From NCBI RefSeq assembly GCF_032190615.1, contig NZ_JAVLAT010000002.1, positions 858,001-922,000 on the forward strand: 64,000 bases of DNA, read 5' to 3'. The position numbers and the translations under genes are program-made. Of this stretch, positions 54,578-61,983 are shown piece by piece. How positions within the stretch are numbered: position 1 is the stretch's first letter; every line of letters starts with the position of its first letter. Under the pieces are notes generated by a model, which saw nothing but the letters and a program-made list of their open reading frames with translations, did no database searches and was not told the DNA's origin. This DNA comes from Brucella pseudogrignonensis (GTDB lineage Bacteria > Pseudomonadota > Alphaproteobacteria > Rhizobiales > Rhizobiaceae).

Positions 54578-54629
54578 TTTTATAGCATCAAACCCGAAAC
54601 TGGAAACCAGTTTCGGGTTTTATAGCATC
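54578..54629. repeat. Perfect hairpin flanked by 12-base direct repeats
   Basis: AAACCCGAAACTGG (54590-54603) pairs with CCAGTTTCGGGTTT (54607-54620). The identical 12-mer TTTTATAGCATC lies on each side (54578-54589 and 54618-54629). It is between the aminotransferase and the EamA gene, both on the minus strand, and may serve as the EamA terminator. Confidence 0.65.
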
Positions 54630-54660
54630 TTATATTGATCGGGCTTACGAGAGAGCGGGT

Positions 54661-55569
54661 CTATTTTTCTTCCGCCAAAGCAGGTGATGGATCCGATGTT
54701 GCAACGGCGGCTGGACCCGCAACACCGCGCTGACGCTCACGCACGAAGGTGAAAAGGCCGGAAATCGTGATTAGAACGATGCCGATAAGCATCGGAAGAT
54801 CAATATGATCATGGAAAACGAAATATCCGAAGAGAATGGCCCAGATCATCTGGCTATATTGCGGGGACGCGATAGCACTGGCTGGCGCGCGCTGGGCTGC
54901 AAGCATGAGAAGAATGTTGGCGAATGCCGCAAGCAGGCCGTAGCCTGCGAGGTATCCCCATTGAATGGCGGACGGTGTCTGATAGCTTGGAATCATCAAT
55001 GCGCCACAGATGAGGATGGGGCCGATAAGTCCCGCAGTATAAAGCGAGATACGCTTCTCCTTTTTACCCATTGCGCGAAAGATCACGATGCTGAAAGCTC
55101 CGCCCAGTCCACCGCCAAGCGCGCCAAGATGACCGATCGACAGTTCGCGAAAACCGGGGCGCAGCACCACAAGCACGCCAATAAAGCCGATGATAACTGC
55201 CGACCAGCGACGCCAGCCAACCTGCTCTTTAAGAAAAAGAACCGACAGGATTGTTACAAATGCTGGAAGCAGGAAAATCAGTGCAAAGGCTTCAGCCATT
55301 GATAGATGTGTGAAGGCGACAACGCTGCCAATCACCCCCATTGCTGCCGTGACTGTTCGAAGTAACCAGAGTTTTATATTTGTGGTTCGAAACATATCGA
55401 GCCACTGATCTTCCGGTTTCTTCGTGAATGGGATGGCAAGAATACCAAGCACGGCACCAAAAAACGCGATCTCATAGGGAGATAATGTACCGTCAATAAA
55501 CTTGACGCATGCATCGCTGACAGCGAATGCAGCATAGGACGCAAACGCGAGGAAAATACCGTAAAGCAT
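54661..55569 (-). CDS. DMT-superfamily (EamA) transporter
   Basis: 302 residues with ten hydrophobic segments in two EamA repeats. Family text is seen in VAFTHLSMAEAFALIFLLPAF and in the second-half segment LLMLAAQRAPASAIASPQYSQM. The C-terminus is a short polar tail. Members export amino acids or metabolites. No operon partner is evident, and substrate and direction are unknown. Confidence 0.88.
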   Translation of the reverse strand: MLYGIFLAFASYAAFAVSDACVKFIDGTLSPYEIAFFGAVLGILAIPFTKKPEDQWLDMFRTTNIKLWLLRTVTAAMGVIGSVVAFTHLSMAEAFALIFLLPAFVTILSVLFLKEQVGWRRWSAVIIGFIGVLVVLRPGFRELSIGHLGALGGGLGGAFSIVIFRAMGKKEKRISLYTAGLIGPILICGALMIPSYQTPSAIQWGYLAGYGLLAAFANILLMLAAQRAPASAIASPQYSQMIWAILFGYFVFHDHIDLPMLIGIVLITISGLFTFVRERQRGVAGPAAVATSDPSPALAEEK

Positions 55570-55818
55570 AGTGGTGTCCGCAAAAGCTAGAGATAAACTC
55601 CTCCGCCAAACGGCTTAATCGATTAAGACGAGTTTAGCAAAAGGCAAATTCTCTCAAAATCAAAAAAAAGATCGTCCGCTATGCCCTATGGGGTAGGCGA
55701 TTGCGGCGTTTTCAAGAGCGCGAGCTCTAGCGAAAACGCATGCCTCATTTGCAATCATATCCGTGGTGGAAATTTGTGCAAAAGACTATTTATGAGGCAT
55801 CCAACGAGGAGATAGAAA

Positions 55819-55956
55819 ATGAACATTCGTCAGAAATTCCAGCAGTACGTTTCCCGTCGTCGTGCAATTCGTGAACTCGGTGCAATGGACGATCATCTTC
55901 TTGCCGATATCGGCGTATCGCGTTCTCAGATTCAGAGCGCAGTGTTCGGTAAGTAA
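55819..55956 (+). CDS. DUF1127 family small protein
   Basis: 45 residues. The C-terminal DUF1127 signature is clear: a basic first helix (RRRAIRELGAMDDHLLADIG) then VSRSQIQSAV. The ribosome-binding site CGAGGAGATAG is seven bases before the ATG at 55819. Short DUF1127 proteins in Alphaproteobacteria bind RNA/RNases and affect phosphate metabolism and small-RNA turnover. The gene stands alone and is followed by a terminator at 56015-56044. Confidence 0.9.
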   Translation: MNIRQKFQQYVSRRRAIRELGAMDDHLLADIGVSRSQIQSAVFGK

Positions 55957-56014
55957 TCACTGATGGTGCGGCTGATAACTAATCGCCCGGTAAGTGAAAC
56001 AAAATTGATATGAC

Positions 56015-56044
56015 AAAGCGTCGGTGCTCCAGTCCCGGCGCTTT
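56015..56044 (+). terminator. Terminator of the DUF1127 gene
   Basis: AAAGCGTCGG (56015-56024) pairs with CCGGCGCTTT (56035-56044) with one wobble, followed by TGTTTT. Confidence 0.8.
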
Positions 56045-56388
56045 TGTTTTATAATTACTACTATAAATCAATAGAAATAGTAGATATCTATTATCCTAAG
56101 TAAAAATCTGATAAAATTAGTAATGATAATCGTCTTCCAATTTTGAGACGTTTTCCATGTTCATTTGAGACGTAAAACGCTTGTGAACATTAATCCTTGC
56201 AGTATTATTGATTTCGCGGGGGCTGGCGATGAAGATCTGTCTCTTTGGAGGGAGTTAAGTTGTCTGCAACCTTCATCGCCGCCAAATTTACAGGTTTTAT
56301 TCCGTAGATATTTTCTGCGCATGCATATCTAATATTTGTGCAAGTAGTATATTATCTGGAGTTAACCCAATAGATTATTAGGTCTTGC

Positions 56389-56426
56389 GTATTAGGCAGC
56401 CACAAGGTTATGTGGCTGCCTAATAC
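56389..56426 (+). repeat. Long perfect hairpin just before the DUF2938 gene
   Basis: GTATTAGGCAGCCAC (56389-56403) pairs perfectly with GTGGCTGCCTAATAC (56412-56426) around an eight-base loop; TTTTAGGATC and the start codon follow. It reads as a terminator or attenuator whose T-run merges into the ribosome-binding region. Confidence 0.75.
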
Positions 56427-56441
56427 TTTTAGGATCTAGAC

Positions 56442-56930
56442 ATGCTTGAGCTTATAATAAAAGGAATTTTGATCGGACTCGGGGCAACGGTCGTTATGGA
56501 CCTTTGGGCATTGGTTCTTGCCCAATTTCCGGGTCAATCGCGCCCGAATTGGGGATTGGTCGGACGCTGGTTTTGGCATTTGCGACAGGGTCAGATATTT
56601 CACGACGATATTGCTGCCACTAAGCCGTATATACATGAAGTCGCGTTAGGCTGGGTTGGCCATTATGCGGTCGGTATTCTTTATGGTGTCGTTTTTGCGC
56701 TTTATGGTGGCTTTGCCTGGTTTGCGAATCCCCTTTTTCTTCCTGCTTGGATATTTGGTATTATGACGGTGGCTGCTGGATGGTTTTTATTACAGCCTGG
56801 TCTGGGAATCGGTTGGGCCGCTTCGCGTTTACCGAATGCGGGAAACGTTCGCGTTCTCAACCTCATTGCGCATACATTTTTTGCTTTCGGTCTGTATGGC
56901 ACAGGAATTTTACTTAAAACTGTATTTTAA
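56442..56930 (+). CDS. DUF2938 family membrane protein
   Basis: 162 residues with four hydrophobic segments. Family text includes LGATVVMDLWALVLAQFPG, the stretch RPNWGLVGRWFWHLRQGQIFHDDIA, and late GWAASRLPNAGNVRVLNLIAHTFFAFGLYG. AGGATCTAG lies before the ATG. It is a small inner-membrane protein of unknown function. The 15-base hairpin directly upstream may limit its expression. Confidence 0.88.
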   Translation: MLELIIKGILIGLGATVVMDLWALVLAQFPGQSRPNWGLVGRWFWHLRQGQIFHDDIAATKPYIHEVALGWVGHYAVGILYGVVFALYGGFAWFANPLFLPAWIFGIMTVAAGWFLLQPGLGIGWAASRLPNAGNVRVLNLIAHTFFAFGLYGTGILLKTVF

Positions 56931-57256
56931 TCAGTGTGATAGCGGCAGAGACGCGAACTTAGCCTATTGCCAATTTTGAAGCACTTTCAAAAATATACAT
57001 TTGAATAGCTGGCTAGCGTTATCGTTTGAGTCAGACCAAACTAAATCACGTTAATAAACAGACATTCTTGCGGCAGAACTGTGTTTTTTGTCGACTTGGG
57101 TGTATGGGGAACAAATCCGCTCGCTAACAGGCGGCTGCGGCTAACAAATACGGCAATCGCAATAGATTGCACCGATTTTCATCATCCAATCGCAAGCAAT
57201 TGCTTTTGGCGGATTATGGGTGCTTTTGAATGCGCGCTTTTTGCCCTGGAGGGATC
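56931..57256. promoter_or_regulatory. Upstream region of the AzgA purine permease gene
   Basis: 326 bases without a gene. Two near symmetric elements precede azgA: GCAATC-gcaata-GATTGC at 57153-57170 and the 12-base perfect palindrome AAGCAATTGCTT at 57194-57205. CTGGAGGGA at 57246-57254 is the ribosome-binding site. I do not recognise a known purine riboswitch. Confidence 0.45.
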
Positions 57257-58549
57257 ATGCTGGAAAAGCTGTTCAAATTGCAGGAACACGGAACATCGGT
57301 GAGAACGGAAGTGATCGCTGGTCTGACAACCTTCCTGACGATGTCTTACATCATCTTCGTCAATCCTGATATTCTGTCCAGCACGGGCATGGATCGAAAT
57401 GCGGTTTTCGTCGCGACCTGTCTTGCGGCGGCACTTGGTTCGATCGTTATGGCGCTGGTCGCCAACTGGCCGATTGGTATGGCTCCGGGCATGGGTCTGA
57501 ATGCCTTCTTCGCCTTCACCGTTGTTGGTGCTATGGGCTTTTCATGGCAGCAGGCGCTGGGTGCGGTGTTCATCTCTGGCATTATATTCCTGCTCCTCAC
57601 CGTGACAGGTATTCGCCGGTGGCTTGTTGAAGGAATTCCACAATCCCTGCGAAGTGCCATTGCTGCCGGTATCGGCATGTTTCTGGCGCTGATCGGTCTC
57701 AAGAATGCCGGTATTGTTGTAGATAATCCTGCAACACTTGTTGGGCTTGGCGATCTACATGGTGCTGGTCCGCTTCTCGCAATTGCTGGCTTTTTCATCA
57801 TCGCCGCGCTTGATGCCCTCAAAATACGTGGTGCAATTCTGATTGGTATTCTGGTTGTTACCATCGCATCGATTGCGCTTGGTATCACCGAGTTTAACGG
57901 CGTATTCGATACACCTCCAAGCCTGATGCCGACGTTCCTTCAGCTTGATATCATGGGCGCTTTGCACACCGGTATTCTGCATGTAATTCTGGTTTTCGTG
58001 CTTGTCGAAGTTTTTGACGCGACTGGAACGCTGATTGGTGTTGCAAAACGCGGCGGGCTGATCGAACCGGGTAAGCCCAACCGTCTCGGTAAAGCCTTGT
58101 TTGCTGATAGTACTGCCATCCTCGGCGGCTCCCTGCTCGGTACTTCGTCCACGACCGCTTATGTGGAAAGCGCATCCGGTGTACAGGCTGGTGGCCGTAC
58201 AGGTTTGACAGCACTTGTTGTCGCGGTTCTTTTCCTTGCTGCACTCTTTATTTCGCCGCTTGCGGGTTCTGTTCCTGCCTATGCCACAGCGCCTGCGCTT
58301 GTATATGTCGCTTGCCTGATGATGCGTGAATTGTCGGAAATCAAGTGGGATGAGATCACGGAAGCAGCGCCTGCGGCTTTGACTGCGCTTGCAATCCCGT
58401 TCACCTATTCGATTGCGAATGGTCTTGCCTTTGGTTTTATCACATATGTTGTGCTCAAAGCAGTGACTGGCAAGGCGCGCGAGGTTCATCTGGCAACCTG
58501 GATCGTGGCAGCATTGTTTGTGATCCGCTTCGCATTCTTTCCCGAATAA
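57257..58549 (+). CDS. NCS2 purine permease, AzgA type
   Basis: 430 residues with about 13 hydrophobic segments. The AzgA signature is APGMGLNAFFAFTVVGAMGF, preceded by GLTTFLTMSYIIFVNPDIL. DSTAILGGSLLGTSSTTAYVESASG carries the NCS2 half-helix residues. It should import adenine, guanine or hypoxanthine with protons. The deaminase gene follows after a terminator. The ATG at 57257 is supported by GGAGGGATC. Confidence 0.94.
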   Translation: MLEKLFKLQEHGTSVRTEVIAGLTTFLTMSYIIFVNPDILSSTGMDRNAVFVATCLAAALGSIVMALVANWPIGMAPGMGLNAFFAFTVVGAMGFSWQQALGAVFISGIIFLLLTVTGIRRWLVEGIPQSLRSAIAAGIGMFLALIGLKNAGIVVDNPATLVGLGDLHGAGPLLAIAGFFIIAALDALKIRGAILIGILVVTIASIALGITEFNGVFDTPPSLMPTFLQLDIMGALHTGILHVILVFVLVEVFDATGTLIGVAKRGGLIEPGKPNRLGKALFADSTAILGGSLLGTSSTTAYVESASGVQAGGRTGLTALVVAVLFLAALFISPLAGSVPAYATAPALVYVACLMMRELSEIKWDEITEAAPAALTALAIPFTYSIANGLAFGFITYVVLKAVTGKAREVHLATWIVAALFVIRFAFFPE

Positions 58550-58554
58550 ACTTT

Positions 58555-58582
58555 AACGCCGGGGCAATGCCCTGGCGTTTTT
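58555..58582 (+). terminator. Terminator of the AzgA gene
   Basis: AACGCCGGGGC pairs with GCCCTGGCGTT (one wobble), followed by a T-run. Confidence 0.85.
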
Positions 58583-58608
58583 CTTTCTGATTTGTATGGG
58601 AGTTGATT

Positions 58609-59208
58609 ATGTCCTCAGATGAATTCAAGCTGCTCGAGAAGTTGATTGATGTCATTGAACACGACATCGTACCTTTGACTGAACAAGGGGTTTCGGAAGG
58701 CAACAAGGTTTTTGGCGCAGCTCTTTTGAACAAGTCTGATTTGTCTCTGGTGCTGGCCGAAACAAACAATGAGACAGAAAATCCACTGTGGCATGGCGAA
58801 GTCCATACGATAAAACGTTTCTATGAAATGTCTGAGCAAGGGCGTCCTGAAACGAAGGACATGATTTTCCTCTCAACGCACGAGCCATGCTCCATGTGCC
58901 TGTCCGCGATAACCTGGAGTGGTTTTGATAATTTCTACTATCTGTTCAGCCATGAAGATTCACGCGACGCATTTTCGATCCCGCATGATCTGAAGATTCT
59001 CAAGGAGGTCTTTACGCTTGAGCCGGGCGGTTACAACCACGACAATAGTTTCTGGCATAGCCATTCGATCCCGAAAATGGTGGCGGCACTGCCTGAGCCA
59101 GATCGGGCTCGTCTTGAAAAGCGGCTCGATGCCATCCGAGCCAAATATAATGAGATGTCGAATGCTTACCAGAGTTCCAAAGATGGAAATGTTATTCCGC
59201 TGAATTAA
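58609..59208 (+). CDS. CDA-fold deaminase of unknown substrate
   Basis: 199 residues from ATG 58609, with GGGAG at 58599-58602 region. Zinc-binding motifs are HGE at 62-64 and PCSMC at 93-97. Compared with ordinary nucleoside deaminases it has a long C-terminal part (residues 125-199) of unknown fold, ending KDGNVIPLN. It lies after the AzgA permease and may act on an imported purine or derivative. It shares little obvious text with the 8234-8695 deaminase beyond the core motifs. Confidence 0.82.
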   Translation: MSSDEFKLLEKLIDVIEHDIVPLTEQGVSEGNKVFGAALLNKSDLSLVLAETNNETENPLWHGEVHTIKRFYEMSEQGRPETKDMIFLSTHEPCSMCLSAITWSGFDNFYYLFSHEDSRDAFSIPHDLKILKEVFTLEPGGYNHDNSFWHSHSIPKMVAALPEPDRARLEKRLDAIRAKYNEMSNAYQSSKDGNVIPLN

Positions 59209-59212
59209 TAAA

Positions 59213-59241
59213 AAGGCCGCATATGTTTAATATGCGGCCTT
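59213..59241. terminator. Bidirectional terminator between deaminase and FAH genes
   Basis: AAGGCCGCATAT (59213-59224) pairs perfectly with ATATGCGGCCTT (59230-59241), a 12-base stem with a five-base loop, between convergent genes. Confidence 0.85.
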
Positions 59242-59248
59242 CTCAGTT

Positions 59249-60418
59249 TTAAATCTTGTCGAGAAGATTGCGCTTTTGCAAGTTTTGGATCAGCGCACGA
59301 ATGCCGAACGTCCATTCAGCACATTTGTCGGTCCGGTCGACCCAATTGACGAGGCGTCCGAGTTTCGGCGTCGAAATTTCAACCTTATCGCCGATTTCGT
59401 GCGTAAAGCCCTGGCCTGCGCCGCGACGGTCCTTCACTGGTGCAAACATTGTGCCGAGGAAAAGAACAGCGCCATCCGGGTATTGATGATTGCGATTCAT
59501 CATCTGTCCCGCAAGGTCTTCAGGGTCGCGACTGATTGCTTCCATCGGGCTTTCGCCCGTCATTTCAAAGCCGTCCGTTCCGGTAACATGCAACGAAAGC
59601 TTAAGCTTACGCAGAACGTCCATGGTGAATTCACCGTCGAAGAGACGGATGAACGGGCCAATGGCGCAGGATGCATTGTTATCTTTGGCCTTGCCGAGCA
59701 GAAGGGCCGAGCGACCTTCAACGTCTCGCAGATTGACATCATTGCCAAGCGTTGCGCCGACAATACGACCATCAGAGGCGACAGCCAGTACAACTTCCGG
59801 CTCCGGATTGTTCCATTGTGAAATCGGCAGGATGCCAACAGTATCCCCACAACCCATCGAAGACATTGGCTGCGATTTTGTGAAAATTTCCGCATCGGGT
59901 CCAATGCCGACTTCGAGATATTGCGACCAGAGGCCCATATCCTGAAGCAGCGCTTTAACTTGTGCCGCCTTTTCGGAGCCAGCGGCCACGCCACGTAGGC
60001 TGTCGCCAATTACTGGCGCCAAACGTTTGCGCACTTCCAACGCACGGGTAGGGTCTCCCTTTGCTTGTTCTTCGATCACGCGTTCAAGCATACTGTCTGC
60101 GAAAGTAACGCCCGCTGCCTTGATAGACTGAAGATCAATCGGCGCAAGCAATTCACCTTTTTCGCCAGAAAGATAGTCATCGAGCGCGCCAAGATCAGCA
60201 AAGCGGCTCACATCTTTTAACTCTTCAACCAGCTGCTTGCGTTCCAGAAGCCCTGAGACGGTTGCCGAAATGCTGGATAGATTGTGAACATGACCGTTTG
60301 CGACGAGTACAGGGCATGGGCCATTTTCTTCCTTGGACCATACGCGTCCGATGAGGACTGCTGAAGCGCTGTCTTCAGGTAAAATCACAGATGAGTTCAG
60401 AGTATGCTTGTCTTGCAC
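59249..60418 (-). CDS. Fumarylacetoacetate hydrolase (FAH) family protein
   Basis: 389 residues from a GTG at 60418 with GGGAGGAAAA upstream; an in-frame ATG at 60493 is not supported. The FAH core occupies about residues 160-370, with metal-ligand acidic residues in NNPEPEVVLAVA, GNDVNLRDVEGRS and the loop LGKAKDNNASCAIGP. Members hydrate or hydrolyse 2-keto acids. Its closest relatives in layout act on 2-keto-3-deoxy sugar acids, which fits the gluconokinase and FadR-type regulator encoded divergently. The substrate is inferred. Confidence 0.88.
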   Translation of the reverse strand: MQDKHTLNSSVILPEDSASAVLIGRVWSKEENGPCPVLVANGHVHNLSSISATVSGLLERKQLVEELKDVSRFADLGALDDYLSGEKGELLAPIDLQSIKAAGVTFADSMLERVIEEQAKGDPTRALEVRKRLAPVIGDSLRGVAAGSEKAAQVKALLQDMGLWSQYLEVGIGPDAEIFTKSQPMSSMGCGDTVGILPISQWNNPEPEVVLAVASDGRIVGATLGNDVNLRDVEGRSALLLGKAKDNNASCAIGPFIRLFDGEFTMDVLRKLKLSLHVTGTDGFEMTGESPMEAISRDPEDLAGQMMNRNHQYPDGAVLFLGTMFAPVKDRRGAGQGFTHEIGDKVEISTPKLGRLVNWVDRTDKCAEWTFGIRALIQNLQKRNLLDKI

Positions 60419-60757
60419 AGGTTTTCCTCCCGGTGTGCTCTGTTCATGATGCAAATTTAAGTCGTAGAGCAGATAGAAGAGATACCGCAACATTCAACAG
60501 ACCCGCATGTGGTACTGCAAACGGCATCACAACGGAACTCCTCTAAATTATATTGTTGGGTTGTCTGATAACTGTATATTCGATGTTTGAAAACTAGTTT
60601 ATGTGTAGCTTGCCATGAAACATGATCATTTCATGGGGTACGCTTACGCAATCTGGCGCATCAAAACGTTAAACAGATCTGGCCGTCAGCTTTCGCTTGA
60701 CTTGATAAAAAACTGACGACAAATCAATGGCACAGAATATAGGGGAAGCAGCATACG
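60419..60757. promoter_or_regulatory. Divergent promoter region with candidate FadR-type operator
   Basis: 339 bases between the FAH gene and the FadR-type regulator gene. TTGTC-T-GATAA at 60561-60571 is an imperfect 11-base palindrome of the kind FCD regulators bind. Nothing else stands out. Confidence 0.4.
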
Positions 60758-61465
60758 ATGTTCGGTGAAATCAGGCGTAACGAACAGCTTCCAGCTCGGA
60801 TTGCTTCTGAAATTGTCCGCCAAATTAGCGAGGGCAGTTGGTTGCCGGGGCATAAATTGCCGACTGAACATAATCTTGCGCAAAGCTTCGGTGTTAGCCG
60901 TTCTGTCATCCGTGAGGCGATTGCTCAATTGCGCAACGAAGGGCTTATCGAAACGCGGCAGGGTGTCGGTGCCTTTGTCACCGAGCCTGATCGCCGCCAT
61001 GCTATTCGGATCGAGCCTGAAACACTTGCTGACCGTGACCATTTTCGCAGCCTTTTTCAATTGCGCATGGCGCTTGAAATCGAAGCTGCGGGTCTTGCTG
61101 CGGTGCATCATACCGCTGACGATTTGCACAAGCTGGATGCTGCATTGGCTAAGATGACAGGTGGTGAAAAATGGTCTGATGACGGCATTGCTGCGGATCT
61201 TACATTTCATCGTGTGCTTGCGAGCGCTACGCACAATGAGTATTTTCCCTTGGTGCTTGGATTTATTGCAGAGCGTATCAGTCAGGCCATCCGCGCAGCA
61301 CGCGCGCGTGCCGTTCTTGAAGAGATTGTAGAGATTACGATCGCCGAGCATGTTGCCATTCGCGATGCGATTGCAACGCGCGATCCGCTGAAAGCACGTG
61401 ACGTTATGCGCAACCATGTCGTGGGTGCTGCAAACCGCGTTAATCTTCAGCTGGAAACATTTTGA
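60758..61465 (+). CDS. FadR-type (GntR/FCD) transcriptional regulator
   Basis: 235 residues. The winged HTH spans residues 5-75 (HNLAQSFGVSRSVIREAIAQLRNEGLIETRQGVGAFV). The FCD domain covers 85-225, with the metal/ligand residues in DLTFHRVLASATHNEYF. It is divergent from the FAH gene and 11 bases upstream of gluconokinase. It probably responds to a sugar acid and controls both. GGGGAAG is upstream of the ATG. Confidence 0.92.
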   Translation: MFGEIRRNEQLPARIASEIVRQISEGSWLPGHKLPTEHNLAQSFGVSRSVIREAIAQLRNEGLIETRQGVGAFVTEPDRRHAIRIEPETLADRDHFRSLFQLRMALEIEAAGLAAVHHTADDLHKLDAALAKMTGGEKWSDDGIAADLTFHRVLASATHNEYFPLVLGFIAERISQAIRAARARAVLEEIVEITIAEHVAIRDAIATRDPLKARDVMRNHVVGAANRVNLQLETF

Positions 61466-61476
61466 GGATCAGGAAC

Positions 61477-61983
61477 ATGCATATTATTGTGATGGGTGTC
61501 TCCGGTTCTGGAAAATCGACTGTTGGCGAAAAGCTCGCTGAGGCGCTCAACCTGCCTTTTCTGGAAGGTGATAGCCTGCATCCTCAATCCAATGTCGATA
61601 AAATGGTGGCTGGAATTCCGTTGCAGGATGAAGACCGTTGGCCGTGGCTGGAACAGATCGGTGAACGCCTCGCCGCTGAGCATGATGGTATCGTGGTATC
61701 ATGCTCATCGTTAAAGAAAAGCTATCGCGACCGGATGCGTGCTGCGTCTGGCGGACCGCTGATGTTTGTCTTTCTCGATGGGAGTTTTGACATTTTACAT
61801 CAGCATATGGGGCAAAGAACGGGCCACTTCATGCCCGTAAAAATGCTGGAAAGCCAGCTTGCAACGCTTGAAAGCCCCGTTGGTGAAGCACTGGTTTTTC
61901 GTGCCGATGTAGCTGACCCAATCGAGAAAATCGTTGCGGAAAGTCTCGACTGGATTCGTTCTGTAAAGGACGGGCTATCGTAA
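61477..61983 (+). CDS. gntK: Gluconokinase
   Basis: 168 residues. It phosphorylates gluconate to 6-phosphogluconate with ATP. The P-loop is GVSGSGKST at residues 7-15. The family text LPFLEGDSLHPQSNVDKM and GIPLQDEDRWPWLEQIGE is diagnostic. AGGATCAGGA lies before the ATG. The stop overlaps the convergent SLC13 gene by nine bases, an unusually tight arrangement. It shares a transcript with the FadR-type regulator. Confidence 0.95.
   Translation: MHIIVMGVSGSGKSTVGEKLAEALNLPFLEGDSLHPQSNVDKMVAGIPLQDEDRWPWLEQIGERLAAEHDGIVVSCSSLKKSYRDRMRAASGGPLMFVFLDGSFDILHQHMGQRTGHFMPVKMLESQLATLESPVGEALVFRADVADPIEKIVAESLDWIRSVKDGLS

Larger units (their letters stand above)
55957..56441. other. Intergenic region rich in structured elements
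   Basis: 485 bases without a supported gene. In order it holds the DUF1127 terminator, an AT-rich tract near 56050-56130, a direct repeat of TTTGAGACGT (56142-56151 and 56164-56173), a 10-base inverted repeat with 36-base loop (56225-56234 / 56271-56280), and a 15-base hairpin at 56389-56426 directly before the DUF2938 gene. This is more structure than the other gaps show. Confidence 0.55.

Noticed and set aside
56119..56136. Fur-box-like TAATGATAATC
   Set aside because: Only part of the 19-base Fur consensus matches, the region is AT-rich, and no iron gene adjoins.
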